Positions 12,864-18,855 of a stretch of DNA of 18,855 nucleotides are shown here, one piece after another. The stretch is taken from NCBI GenBank assembly GCA_910587135.1, contig CAJULF010000016.1, positions 1 to 18,855 of the forward strand, written 5' to 3'. A model generated the notes under the pieces. It did not search any database. It was not told the origin of the DNA and saw nothing but the letters and a program-made list of their open reading frames with translations. The DNA is from an uncultured Oscillospiraceae bacterium (GTDB taxonomy: Bacteria; Bacillota; Clostridia; Oscillospirales; Ruminococcaceae). The position numbers and the translations under genes were made by a program. Every line of letters starts with the position of its first letter. The first letter of the stretch is position 1.

Positions 12864-14267
12864 ATGGCAAAATTGAAGATAACCGAAACCGTTCTCCGCG
12901 ACGCACACCAGTCGCTGCTCGCTACGAGAATGTCAATGGACGATATGCGTCCGATACTGTCCACCATGGACAAGATCGGCTTTTATTCCGCGGAATGCTG
13001 GGGAGGAGCTACCTTTGACTCCTGCATACGCTTTTTGGACGAGGACCCGTGGGAGCGCCTGCGCATACTGCGCAAGGAGATGCCCAACACCAAACTCCAG
13101 ATGCTGTTCAGAGGGCAGAATATGCTGGGCTACCGTCATTACGCGGACGATCTGGTTGAGTATTTTGTTCAGAAATCCATCGCCAACGGTATCGATATAA
13201 TCCGTATTTTCGACGCGCTTAACGATATCCGCAATCTGGAAACCGCAATCAAAGCGGCGAATAAGGAGAACGGACACGCTCAGGTGGCAATCTCCTATAC
13301 CCTCGGCGAAGTATTTACTCATGAGTATTACATGAATTACGCAAAGCAGGTCGAGGACGCCGGCGCGGACTCCATCTGCATAAAGGATATGGCCGCGCTG
13401 CTCACACCTTACGAAGCGGAAAGCCTTGTAAAGGATCTTAAGAGCGCTGTCAAGATACCTGTTCAGCTTCACACACACTATACCTCGGGACTTGCTTCGA
13501 TGTGCATTATCAAAGCGGTGGAGGCTGGTGTTGACGCGGTTGATACCGCTATGTCCCCGCTCGCGCTCGGCACGAGCCATGCTCCCACTGAGTCGGTTGT
13601 CGCGACTTTCCGCGGTACGGAATACGACACCGGTATAGACCTGATAAAGCTGAACGAGGTGCGCGACTACTTTATGAAGCTGCGCAAGAAGTATATTGAA
13701 AGCGGTCTGCTTGACCCCTCCATGCTTGCTACCAATACAAACGCGCTTATATATCAGGTTCCCGGAGGAATGCTCTCCAATCTGCTGTCCCAGCTTAAGC
13801 AGGCGGGCAAGGCGGATCAGCTTGAGGACGTTCTCAGAGAGGTTCCCATGGTGCGCAAGGACAGCGGCTATCCTCCTCTTGTAACCCCCACATCTCAGAT
13901 AGTTGGTACTCAGGCGGTGTTCAATGTTATAATGGGCGAGCGCTACAAGACCGTAACAAAGGAATTCAAGGGACTTGTAAAGGGCGAATACGGACGCACT
14001 CCCGTTGAGATAGACCCAGAGTTCAGAAAGAAGATAATAGGTGACGAGACGCCCATCACCTGCCGCCCCGCAGATCAGCTCTCTCCCGAGTTTGAGACCA
14101 TGAAGCAGGAGGCTAAGGAATGGGTTGACGGTGACAGCGTGGAGGATATTCTCACATATGCCATGTTCCCGAAGGTTGCGCCCAAATTCTTTGAAAAGCG
14201 CCGCGACAAGCAGGTAGGCATTGATGCGGAGCACTGTGATAAAACCAATAAGGTTCACCCCGTATAA
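12864..14267 (+). CDS. Oxaloacetate decarboxylase alpha / 5S-type pyruvate carboxyltransferase subunit
   Basis: The protein has 467 residues. A TIM-barrel carboxyltransferase interconverts pyruvate plus carboxybiotin and oxaloacetate. Signature and active-site residues are present: ETVLRDAHQSLLATRM (8-23) with metal-ligand D13, ICIKDMAALL (171-180) with the carbamylated lysine K174, and QLHTHYTSG (201-209) with metal ligands H203 and H205. The C-terminal conserved domain (about 290-440) includes VPGGMLSNLLSQL, GYPPLVTPTSQIVGTQAVFN, PITCRPAD and ILTYAMFPKVAPKFFEKR. It stops before the fused biotin domain that many OadA/PycB proteins have; that domain is the separate upstream gene. RBS GGAGGAG precedes the ATG. 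It is the last gene of the operon, before a terminator. Confidence 0.93.
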   Translation: MAKLKITETVLRDAHQSLLATRMSMDDMRPILSTMDKIGFYSAECWGGATFDSCIRFLDEDPWERLRILRKEMPNTKLQMLFRGQNMLGYRHYADDLVEYFVQKSIANGIDIIRIFDALNDIRNLETAIKAANKENGHAQVAISYTLGEVFTHEYYMNYAKQVEDAGADSICIKDMAALLTPYEAESLVKDLKSAVKIPVQLHTHYTSGLASMCIIKAVEAGVDAVDTAMSPLALGTSHAPTESVVATFRGTEYDTGIDLIKLNEVRDYFMKLRKKYIESGLLDPSMLATNTNALIYQVPGGMLSNLLSQLKQAGKADQLEDVLREVPMVRKDSGYPPLVTPTSQIVGTQAVFNVIMGERYKTVTKEFKGLVKGEYGRTPVEIDPEFRKKIIGDETPITCRPADQLSPEFETMKQEAKEWVDGDSVEDILTYAMFPKVAPKFFEKRRDKQVGIDAEHCDKTNKVHPV

Positions 14268-14273
14268 ATATTT

Positions 14274-14303
14274 ATCCCGCCGATGACCCGGCGGGATTTA
14301 TTT
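14274..14303 (+). terminator. Terminator of the carboxyltransferase operon
   Basis: ATCCCGCCG (14274-14282) pairs perfectly with CGGCGGGAT (14289-14297), with a 6-nt loop, followed by TTATTT. Confidence 0.88.
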
Positions 14304-14547
14304 AAATATGTCACTTATATGCACAGAAAGGCTGCTCTGATAACGATTTCCCATAAGTGAAAATATTTTTCAGCACTTTTACCAAATCAATTATTACAAA
14401 TTGGAAACAAAATTGAAATAGTTTACTTAAAATTAAGGATAAAAAAAACACATAATTACAAAGCCCATTTTAAAGGCAAAAAATTTGCAAAAATGGTTTC
14501 CATAAATTTTAGGTAATAAAGTTATTGATATGTCATATTGAACAAGC
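14304..14547. other. AT-rich gene-free stretch before the ABC importer
   Basis: About 240 bp of strongly AT-rich sequence with poly-A and poly-T runs and no credible reading frame. A weak pairing CCATTTT/AAAATGG (around 14463-14495) is visible but no promoter or family could be assigned. It probably acts as curved upstream DNA for the promoter that follows. Confidence 0.5.
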
Positions 14548-14557
14548 TTGACATCTT

Positions 14558-14569
14558 GAAAACGTTTTC
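14558..14569. promoter_or_regulatory. CcpA/LacI-type operator (cre-like palindrome)
   Basis: GAAAACGTTTTC is a perfect 12-bp palindrome with the central CG typical of LacI-family operators; with flanks, TTGAAAACGTTTTCGT fits catabolite-responsive elements. A TTGACA at 14548-14553 lies next to it, so it may overlap a second, weaker promoter. It sits about 45 bp upstream of the -35 at 14605 and about 75 bp upstream of the likely start site. Confidence 0.6.
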
Positions 14570-14604
14570 GTGCTATTTGCACAAAAAAAGTTTTGAAAAA
14601 AGGC

Positions 14605-14633
14605 TTGCAAAAAAGTGAAATTTGTGCTAAACT
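14605..14633 (+). promoter_or_regulatory. Promoter of the ABC importer operon
   Basis: TTGCAA (14605-14610) and TAAACT (14628-14633) have a 17-bp spacer. The resulting leader is about 150 nt. Confidence 0.6.
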
Positions 14634-14724
14634 TACAAATGTAATCGGAAGGCGGTAACTATACCGAATTTCACCCAACAATATTTTATATCTCGGGCGG
14701 ATTTCGGCAGCGTTGCGGTCAGAC

Positions 14725-14757
14725 CGATTAAACTCTTAATCGCTTCAAAAAAGAAGC
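14725..14757 (+). other. Two small hairpins in the leader of the solute-binding protein gene
   Basis: CGATTAA (14725-14731) pairs with TTAATCG (14736-14742), and GCTTC (14742-14746) with GAAGC (14753-14757). They end about 18 nt before the ribosome binding site GGGAGG. They may stabilise the 5' end of a highly expressed mRNA; this is inference. Confidence 0.4.
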
Positions 14758-14788
14758 AAATGAAACCATTTTTGGGAGGAAAAAACTT

Positions 14789-16273
14789 ATGAAGAAAAGA
14801 ATATTGGCATCACTTGTTGCTCTTGCAACCGTAATGTCCTTTGCGGGTTGCCAGACCGACACCAACAGCAGCACCCCCGACAGCAGCACCCCCGACAGCA
14901 GCAACAGCGGCAACAGCAGTGAGTCCACACCCGACAGCAGCACGCCTGATAACAGCGATGTTTCAAGCACACCTGATGATACAACTGATTTTGTTGTTGA
15001 CAAGGAAAATCCTCAGAAAATTGATACCGGCGTTCAGCTGTCCGATTCCGAGGGTAAGGTTCTGAACGTCTGGGCTTGGAACGATGAGTTCAAAGGCTTC
15101 TTTGAGAAGTACTACAAGGTTCCTGACGGTTACACTGTAAACTGGGTTATCAACCCCTCTGAGAACGGCGTATATCAGCAGAAGCTTGATGACGCGCTCC
15201 TTTCTCAGGACAGCGCTGCAGCTGACGACAAGATTGATCTCTTCCTTGCAGAGGCTGACTACATTCTGAAGTATGTTGACTCCGATTTCACTCTGGACGT
15301 TAACACCATCGGCTTCAACAATGCTTCCACCATTTATCAGTATACCGCTGACGCTTGCACCGACAGCGACGGCAAGCAGAAGGGTATGTCTTTCCAGTGC
15401 TGCCCTGCCGGCTTGATTTACAGACGCTCCATCGCTAAGGAAGTCCTTGGCACAGACGATCCCGCAGAGGTTCAGGAAGCTCTGTCTTCTTGGGAGAAGT
15501 TTGACGATGCTGCTGCTAAGGCTAAGGATCTCGGATATTACATGACTGCTTCTTTCGCTGAAACTTACAGAACCTTCTCAAACAATGTTACATCTGCTTG
15601 GGTAGACGATGATGGCAACGTAACCGTTGATCCTCAGATCAAGGCTTGGATCAAGCAGGCTAAGGACTACATGGATAAGGGTTACACACTTGAGGCAGGT
15701 ATATGGAGCGATGAGAAGAATGCGCAGATGTTTGCTGACGGCAAGACTATGTGCTTCTTTGGTCCTGCTTGGTACTATAACTTCTCAATGGGCAATGCTC
15801 ACGACGCAGAAAAGGGCTGTTCTGGTGACTGGGGTCTTTGCGTAGGTCCTCAGAGCTACTTCTGGGGCGGCACATGGTTGCTTGCAAGCTCTCAGACCGA
15901 TAATCCCGAACTGGTTGCTGACATTATGAACGCATTCCAGAGCAACGAAAAGATCCTTAAGCAGATGGTTGAGATTGACAGCCAGTTTGTAAACAACACT
16001 GCTATCAATGATTCCTATACCAACGATCCTAACTTCGGCAATGAGTTCCTTGGCGGTCAGAATGACTGGCAGATATTTGCTGAGGGTGCTAAGGATATTG
16101 AGCTGAAATACTCCACTGGTTATGACCAGCTGCTCAACGAGAAGCTTCAGGATAATCTGAAGGATTACTTCAAGGGCACAGTTGACCTTGACACCGCGTG
16201 GAACAACTATGTAAAGACCATCAACGAGGCTTACACCGAGCTTAAGATGCCTGAAAAGCTGACTCTTGACTGA
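14789..16273 (+). CDS. Sugar-type ABC transporter solute-binding lipoprotein (family 1)
   Basis: The protein has 494 residues. A signal peptide ends in a lipobox SFAGC with the lipidated C21. A Ser/Thr/Pro/Asp linker follows (about 22-70), built from repeats of STPDS type. The mature domain has the alpha/beta pattern of family 1 extracellular binding proteins: VLNVWAWNDEFKGFFEKYYK near the start, DKIDLFLAEADYILKYV, and late segments DGKTMCFFGPAWYYNFSMG and WGGTWLLASSQTDNPELVAD. It captures a solute, probably an oligosaccharide, outside the cell and delivers it to the two permeases encoded next. Codons are of the highly expressed type (many GCT, CTT, AAG), unlike the GCG-rich upstream genes. 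The sugar cannot be named from sequence. Confidence 0.92.
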   Translation: MKKRILASLVALATVMSFAGCQTDTNSSTPDSSTPDSSNSGNSSESTPDSSTPDNSDVSSTPDDTTDFVVDKENPQKIDTGVQLSDSEGKVLNVWAWNDEFKGFFEKYYKVPDGYTVNWVINPSENGVYQQKLDDALLSQDSAAADDKIDLFLAEADYILKYVDSDFTLDVNTIGFNNASTIYQYTADACTDSDGKQKGMSFQCCPAGLIYRRSIAKEVLGTDDPAEVQEALSSWEKFDDAAAKAKDLGYYMTASFAETYRTFSNNVTSAWVDDDGNVTVDPQIKAWIKQAKDYMDKGYTLEAGIWSDEKNAQMFADGKTMCFFGPAWYYNFSMGNAHDAEKGCSGDWGLCVGPQSYFWGGTWLLASSQTDNPELVADIMNAFQSNEKILKQMVEIDSQFVNNTAINDSYTNDPNFGNEFLGGQNDWQIFAEGAKDIELKYSTGYDQLLNEKLQDNLKDYFKGTVDLDTAWNNYVKTINEAYTELKMPEKLTLD

Positions 16274-16316
16274 TTTGCATAATTTAAAATCGTATTGATT
16301 TAAATTCCTAACCTTT

Positions 16317-16354
16317 AAGAGGTGAGGCGTAGTGCTCGCTTCACCTCTTTTTTA
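16317..16354 (+). terminator. Intercistronic terminator between binding protein and permeases
   Basis: AAGAGGTGA (16317-16325) pairs with TCACCTCTT (16341-16349), extended by GGCG/CGCT pairing (16326-16329/16337-16340, one G-U), loop 7 nt, with the T run continuing to 16353. No good promoter follows before the permease gene, so it is probably a partial terminator that lowers permease expression relative to the binding protein. Confidence 0.75.
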
Positions 16355-16404
16355 GGATTTTTTGTACGACAGAAACATAAATATGAGAGGTAGGGTGTTC
16401 TGTA

Positions 16405-17352
16405 ATGACAAAAAAGCGTAAATCCATTAGCTATGCTAAATGGGGTTACTTTTTCATCGCACCGTTTTTTATAGTGTACATCGTGTTCCAGCTTATCCCG
16501 CTTTTATCCACATTCTATTACAGCTTTTTCGATTTTTACCGTTCCGGTCTAAAAATTATTGGTCCGGAGTTCGTTGGGTTTAAGAACTATATTACTTTGT
16601 TTACACCTGATCAGAACGGTCAAATAGATTTTCTTGCCTATACCGGCAATACTTTGATCATGTGGGTCATAGGTGCGGTTCCTCAGTTGGTTTTCTCGCT
16701 GCTTCTTTCCGTTATCTACACGAGCTACCGCTTGAAAATCAAGGGACAGCGCTTCTTTAAAACGGTTATGTATATGCCGAACCTGATAATGGCTTCCGCG
16801 TATTCGCTGCTGTTTTTTACGTTGTTATCCAATGTTGGTCCTATCAATCAACTTATTTTATCAGCAACAGGCTCAACTTTTGATTTTTTTGGACAAGTTT
16901 GGCCCGCGAGAACGGTTATCGCGTTTATCAACTTTATAATGTGGTTCGGAAATACGACTATACTGCTTATGGCGGGTATTATGGGAATTGATCAGAGTCT
17001 TTTTGAAGCAGCATCAATCGATGGCGCAAGCGCAGGTCAGGTTTTCTTCAAGATAACGCTGCCGCTGCTAACTCCTATCATGGTTTATGTTGCTATCACA
17101 TCACTTATCGGCGGTCTGCAAATGTTCGATGTTCCCCAGATTATGACCTCAGGAAACGGTGCGCCTAACCGAAGTACGATGACGCTTATAATGTACCTCA
17201 ACAACTATTTCGGAACGTCGAAGAACTATGGTATGGCGGGGGCGTTATCGGTATTGATCTTTATTATCACGGGTATATTAAGCTTTATTGTATTTAAAAC
17301 AATGAACTCTCCCGATAAAGGCAAGAAAAAAGTCAAGAAAGCGAGGGGTTAA
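16405..17352 (+). CDS. ABC sugar transporter permease 1 (MalF/UgpA type)
   Basis: The protein has 315 residues. Six membrane helices are expected, beginning at about 14-36. The cytoplasmic EAA loop that contacts the ATPase is EAASIDGASAGQVFFKITLP (201-220), with the conserved G207 and P220. The N-terminus is short and basic (MTKKRKS) and the C-terminus is lysine-rich. The ribosome binding site is a weak GAGAGG/TAGGG stretch ahead of the ATG. It pairs with the next gene, 3 bp downstream, to form the heterodimeric channel. Confidence 0.95.
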   Translation: MTKKRKSISYAKWGYFFIAPFFIVYIVFQLIPLLSTFYYSFFDFYRSGLKIIGPEFVGFKNYITLFTPDQNGQIDFLAYTGNTLIMWVIGAVPQLVFSLLLSVIYTSYRLKIKGQRFFKTVMYMPNLIMASAYSLLFFTLLSNVGPINQLILSATGSTFDFFGQVWPARTVIAFINFIMWFGNTTILLMAGIMGIDQSLFEAASIDGASAGQVFFKITLPLLTPIMVYVAITSLIGGLQMFDVPQIMTSGNGAPNRSTMTLIMYLNNYFGTSKNYGMAGALSVLIFIITGILSFIVFKTMNSPDKGKKKVKKARG

Positions 17353-17355
17353 AAT

Positions 17356-18240
17356 ATGGCTACAACATATATATCTACGGGTGAAACAAAGGGTACCCGT
17401 ATCAAAACAAATGCCGCAAGGGTATTCTCCTATATATTCCTCGTTTTTGTCGCACTGCTTTCACTCTTTCCGTTTTACCTGCTGATAATTAACTCCACAA
17501 GATCAAATGCAGAGCTTCAGTCGGGTTTTTCTTTAATTCCACACGCTAATTTTGTCAACAACTTTGTTACCGCATGGAACGATACAAACTTGTTCACTTT
17601 CCCGCGCTCACTGTTTAACAGCTTCTTCGTTGCCGCTGTGGCTTCTCTTCTGACCACCTACTTCTCTGCTATGACAGCTTATGGTATTCAGGTGTACAAT
17701 TTTAAGGGAAGAAATGTTATGTTTAAGTTTATTCTTATCATAATGATGATTCCTACACAAATATCCGCGGCAGGTTTCTTACAGCTGGTTGATAAGTTCA
17801 ATATGAGAGATACTTACTGGCCTCTCCTTATACCTGCTATCGCTGCTCCCTCCGTATTCTTCTATATGAAGCAATATATGGAAAGCTCAATGCCGATGGA
17901 GGTAATTGAAGCGGCGCGTGTTGACGGCTCAAATGAATTTCGTACTTTCAACACAATCGCGGTTCCCATGCTTAAACCTGCAATATCAGTACAGCTGATA
18001 TTTGCGTTCGTTGCATCCTGGAATAACTACTTCACTCCCGCGTTGGTTCTGGACAGCTCCAAAAACTGGACGCTTCCTATTGCTTTGGCGGCTGTGCGTG
18101 CAAGAATTAATTCCGAGGCGGGAGATATGGGCGAGGTCTATATGTTCATCTTCCTGTCGATAATACCTGTTGTACTTGTTTACATTTTCATATCAAGGAA
18201 TATCGTAGAGGGCGTTGCGCTCGGTGCGGTAAAGGGATAA
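17356..18240 (+). CDS. ABC sugar transporter permease 2 (MalG/UgpE type)
   Basis: The protein has 294 residues with six predicted helices. The EAA loop is EAARVDGSNEFRTFNTIAVP (185-204), with G191 and P204. Other typical features are FPFYLLIINSTRSNAE (38-53) and the ending SRNIVEGVALGAVKG. GAGGGG (17343-17348) sits within the end of the preceding gene and precedes the ATG. No ATPase gene follows; a shared MsmX-type ATPase encoded elsewhere is the usual solution for such importers. Confidence 0.95.
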   Translation: MATTYISTGETKGTRIKTNAARVFSYIFLVFVALLSLFPFYLLIINSTRSNAELQSGFSLIPHANFVNNFVTAWNDTNLFTFPRSLFNSFFVAAVASLLTTYFSAMTAYGIQVYNFKGRNVMFKFILIIMMIPTQISAAGFLQLVDKFNMRDTYWPLLIPAIAAPSVFFYMKQYMESSMPMEVIEAARVDGSNEFRTFNTIAVPMLKPAISVQLIFAFVASWNNYFTPALVLDSSKNWTLPIALAAVRARINSEAGDMGEVYMFIFLSIIPVVLVYIFISRNIVEGVALGAVKG

Positions 18241-18250
18241 ACCAAATTAA

Positions 18251-18277
18251 AAGGCCTCCGCTCAGGCGGGGGCTTTT
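18251..18277 (+). terminator. Terminator of the ABC importer operon
   Basis: AAGGCCTCCGC (18251-18261) pairs with GCGGGGGCTTT (18266-18276), with G-U pairs and a TCAG loop; the T-tract runs to 18278. Confidence 0.88.
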
Positions 18278-18402
18278 TGTTTAAATGTTGACGTTAAGCA
18301 AAAATTAAAACCGAATATTTTGTCAAAAATCTAAAAAAATTTTTTTCGCGATAACGGCGCGGCTTTACAAATTTTCTTTCAAAAACTTGTACAATATCAC
18401 AG

Positions 18403-18431
18403 TTGACTTCCACAATATATTGTGATATACT
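18403..18431 (+). promoter_or_regulatory. Promoter with an NrdR-box-like palindrome in its spacer
   Basis: TTGACT (18403-18408) and TATACT (18426-18431) are separated by 17 bp. The spacer contains the perfect 14-bp palindrome CACAATATATTGTG (18411-18424). Its core CAATATATTG fits the NrdR box core CwAtATaTwG as I recall it, and 18410-18425 matches 14 of 16 positions of acaCwAtATaTwGtgt. A repressor bound there would block the polymerase. A second overlapping repeat, ATATCACA (18394-18401) with TGTGATAT (18421-18428), is also present. NrdR sites usually come in pairs; no second strong box was found. Confidence 0.7.
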
Positions 18432-18463
18432 TATAGTACAAAATACAGTATGAGGTGATAAAC

Positions 18464-18733
18464 ATGGTAAATGTAAATGTTACGGGAGGAACTCTCGACA
18501 GCGAGGAGATCAATTACTACGTCGAGAGCGCACAGAAGAAATTTCCGGAGAAAAATCTGACATCAATAGATTTAGAGGTAGACGGAGATTATATCAACGC
18601 AGCGTATCATTTCTCTGCTGAGCCTTTTCAGCGTATACGCAGGATAACAGGATACCTTGTGGGAACTCTCGACCGCTTCAACAACGCGAAGCGCTCCGAG
18701 GAGGCAGACAGAGTAAAGCATTGCTCGAATTAA
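18464..18733 (+). CDS. Small protein with NrdD-like glycyl-radical C-terminal segment
   Basis: The protein has 89 residues. The ATG at 18464 follows GAGGTG (18452-18457); an in-frame GTG at 18455 lies inside that site. Residues 57-86 (RIRRITGYLVGTLDRFN then NAKRSEEADRVKH) align with the C-terminus of anaerobic ribonucleotide reductase NrdD, where E. coli has RRVCGYLG, then FNAGKQEE and RRVKH. G63 corresponds to the glycyl-radical residue. The four zinc-binding cysteines that precede this loop in NrdD are absent; the only cysteine is C87. The first 55 residues are an unrelated-looking small alpha/beta segment. The promoter with its NrdR-like box supports a link to ribonucleotide reduction. It could be a spare radical domain, a regulator or a non-radical relative. 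Small proteins annotated as NrdD may exist in databases; function is not established to my knowledge. Confidence 0.8.
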   Translation: MVNVNVTGGTLDSEEINYYVESAQKKFPEKNLTSIDLEVDGDYINAAYHFSAEPFQRIRRITGYLVGTLDRFNNAKRSEEADRVKHCSN

Positions 18734-18734
18734 G

Positions 18735-18763
18735 ATAAAAGCCGGCTATATGCCGGCTTTTAT
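18735..18763 (+). terminator. Terminator after the NrdD-tail gene
   Basis: ATAAAAGCCGGC (18735-18746) and GCCGGCTTTTAT (18752-18763) form a perfect 12-bp stem with a 5-nt loop. It makes the preceding gene monocistronic and can work in both directions. Confidence 0.9.
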
Positions 18764-18781
18764 ATGCCCCCTTAACAGCGA

Positions 18782-18855
18782 TACACTTTGTGGGTGCTGT
18801 CCCGCTTTGTAAGAGCTACCCCGCTTTGTAAGAGCTACCCCGCTTTGTAAGAGCT
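18782..18855. repeat. 19-bp tandem repeat running off the window
   Basis: The unit CCCGCTTTGTAAGAGCTAC starts at 18801, 18820 and 18839, the last copy cut by the window edge after 17 bases. A degenerate copy (CACTTTGTGGGTGCTGT) precedes at 18782-18800. The 19-bp period is not a multiple of three, and each reading frame meets TAG on the minus strand within about three units, so a coding role is unlikely. Confidence 0.85.

Noticed and set aside
12933..14258. 441-codon open frame on the minus strand
   Set aside because: It lies wholly antisense to the clearly recognised 5S/OadA-type gene and shows no family motif; it reflects codon bias of the sense gene.
14312..14359. CACTTAT/ATAAGTG inverted repeat after the carboxyltransferase terminator
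   Set aside because: Seven base pairs with a 34-nt loop in AT-rich DNA is easily expected by chance.
14841..15065. 74-codon Ala/Thr/Pro-rich open frame in another frame of the lipoprotein gene
   Set aside because: It is a shadow produced by the repeated linker DNA.

Overview
The window looks like chromosomal DNA of an anaerobic, spore-former-lineage Clostridia bacterium, most likely a gut Oscillospirales/Ruminococcaceae type. The reasons are the M50 protease-scpA-scpB-DUF2953-ytfJ-dacF-rluB gene order, a T-box leader, sigma-A promoters with 17-bp spacers, AGGAGG-type ribosome binding sites, a DUF421/DUF4363 pair, and a small protein related to the anaerobic ribonucleotide reductase. No tRNA, rRNA, CRISPR array, transposase or phage gene was seen.

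Layout. (1) 1-441: two divergent promoters; the rightward one drives an 82-residue protein that looks like a stand-alone FliG C-terminal domain. (2) 459-2931: a T-box leader, then ilvA, an unrecognised gene and ridA, closed by a strong hairpin. IlvA releases a reactive enamine/imine and RidA hydrolyses it, so the pair is metabolically coherent. (3) 2932-4244: a noncoding stretch with three copies of a 13-bp repeat, then DUF421 and DUF4363 membrane-associated genes on the minus strand. (4) 4340-10176: a long plus-strand housekeeping and sporulation run: M50 protease, scpA, scpB, DUF2953, ytfJ/gerW, dacF, rluB and a small coupled gene. (5) 10218-10897: an AT-richer DUF2716 gene followed by a compact nested inverted-repeat element. 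(6) 11009-14302: a three-gene operon for a divergent carboxyltransferase, a free biotin carrier and an oxaloacetate/pyruvate carboxyltransferase. This is the composition of a soluble 12S-1.3S-5S transcarboxylase, with no membrane decarboxylase subunit and no biotin carboxylase. (7) 14306-18277: a sugar-type ABC importer (lipoprotein plus two permeases, no ATPase) behind a long AT-rich control region with a CcpA/LacI-type palindrome. (8) 18403-18763: a monocistronic 89-residue protein whose C-terminal half resembles the glycyl-radical tail of class III ribonucleotide reductase (NrdD). Its promoter spacer contains an NrdR-box-like palindrome. (9) 18782-18855: a 19-bp tandem repeat running off the window.

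The most interesting items are the NrdD-tail mini-protein with its NrdR-like operator (possibly a spare glycyl-radical domain for ribonucleotide reductase, analogous to YfiD/GrcA for pyruvate formate-lyase), the three-gene transcarboxylase-like operon, the solo FliG_C domain protein, the atypical T-box, and the hairpin lying between the Shine-Dalgarno sequence and the start codon of rluB. Family calls rest on motif recognition by eye; no database search was run.
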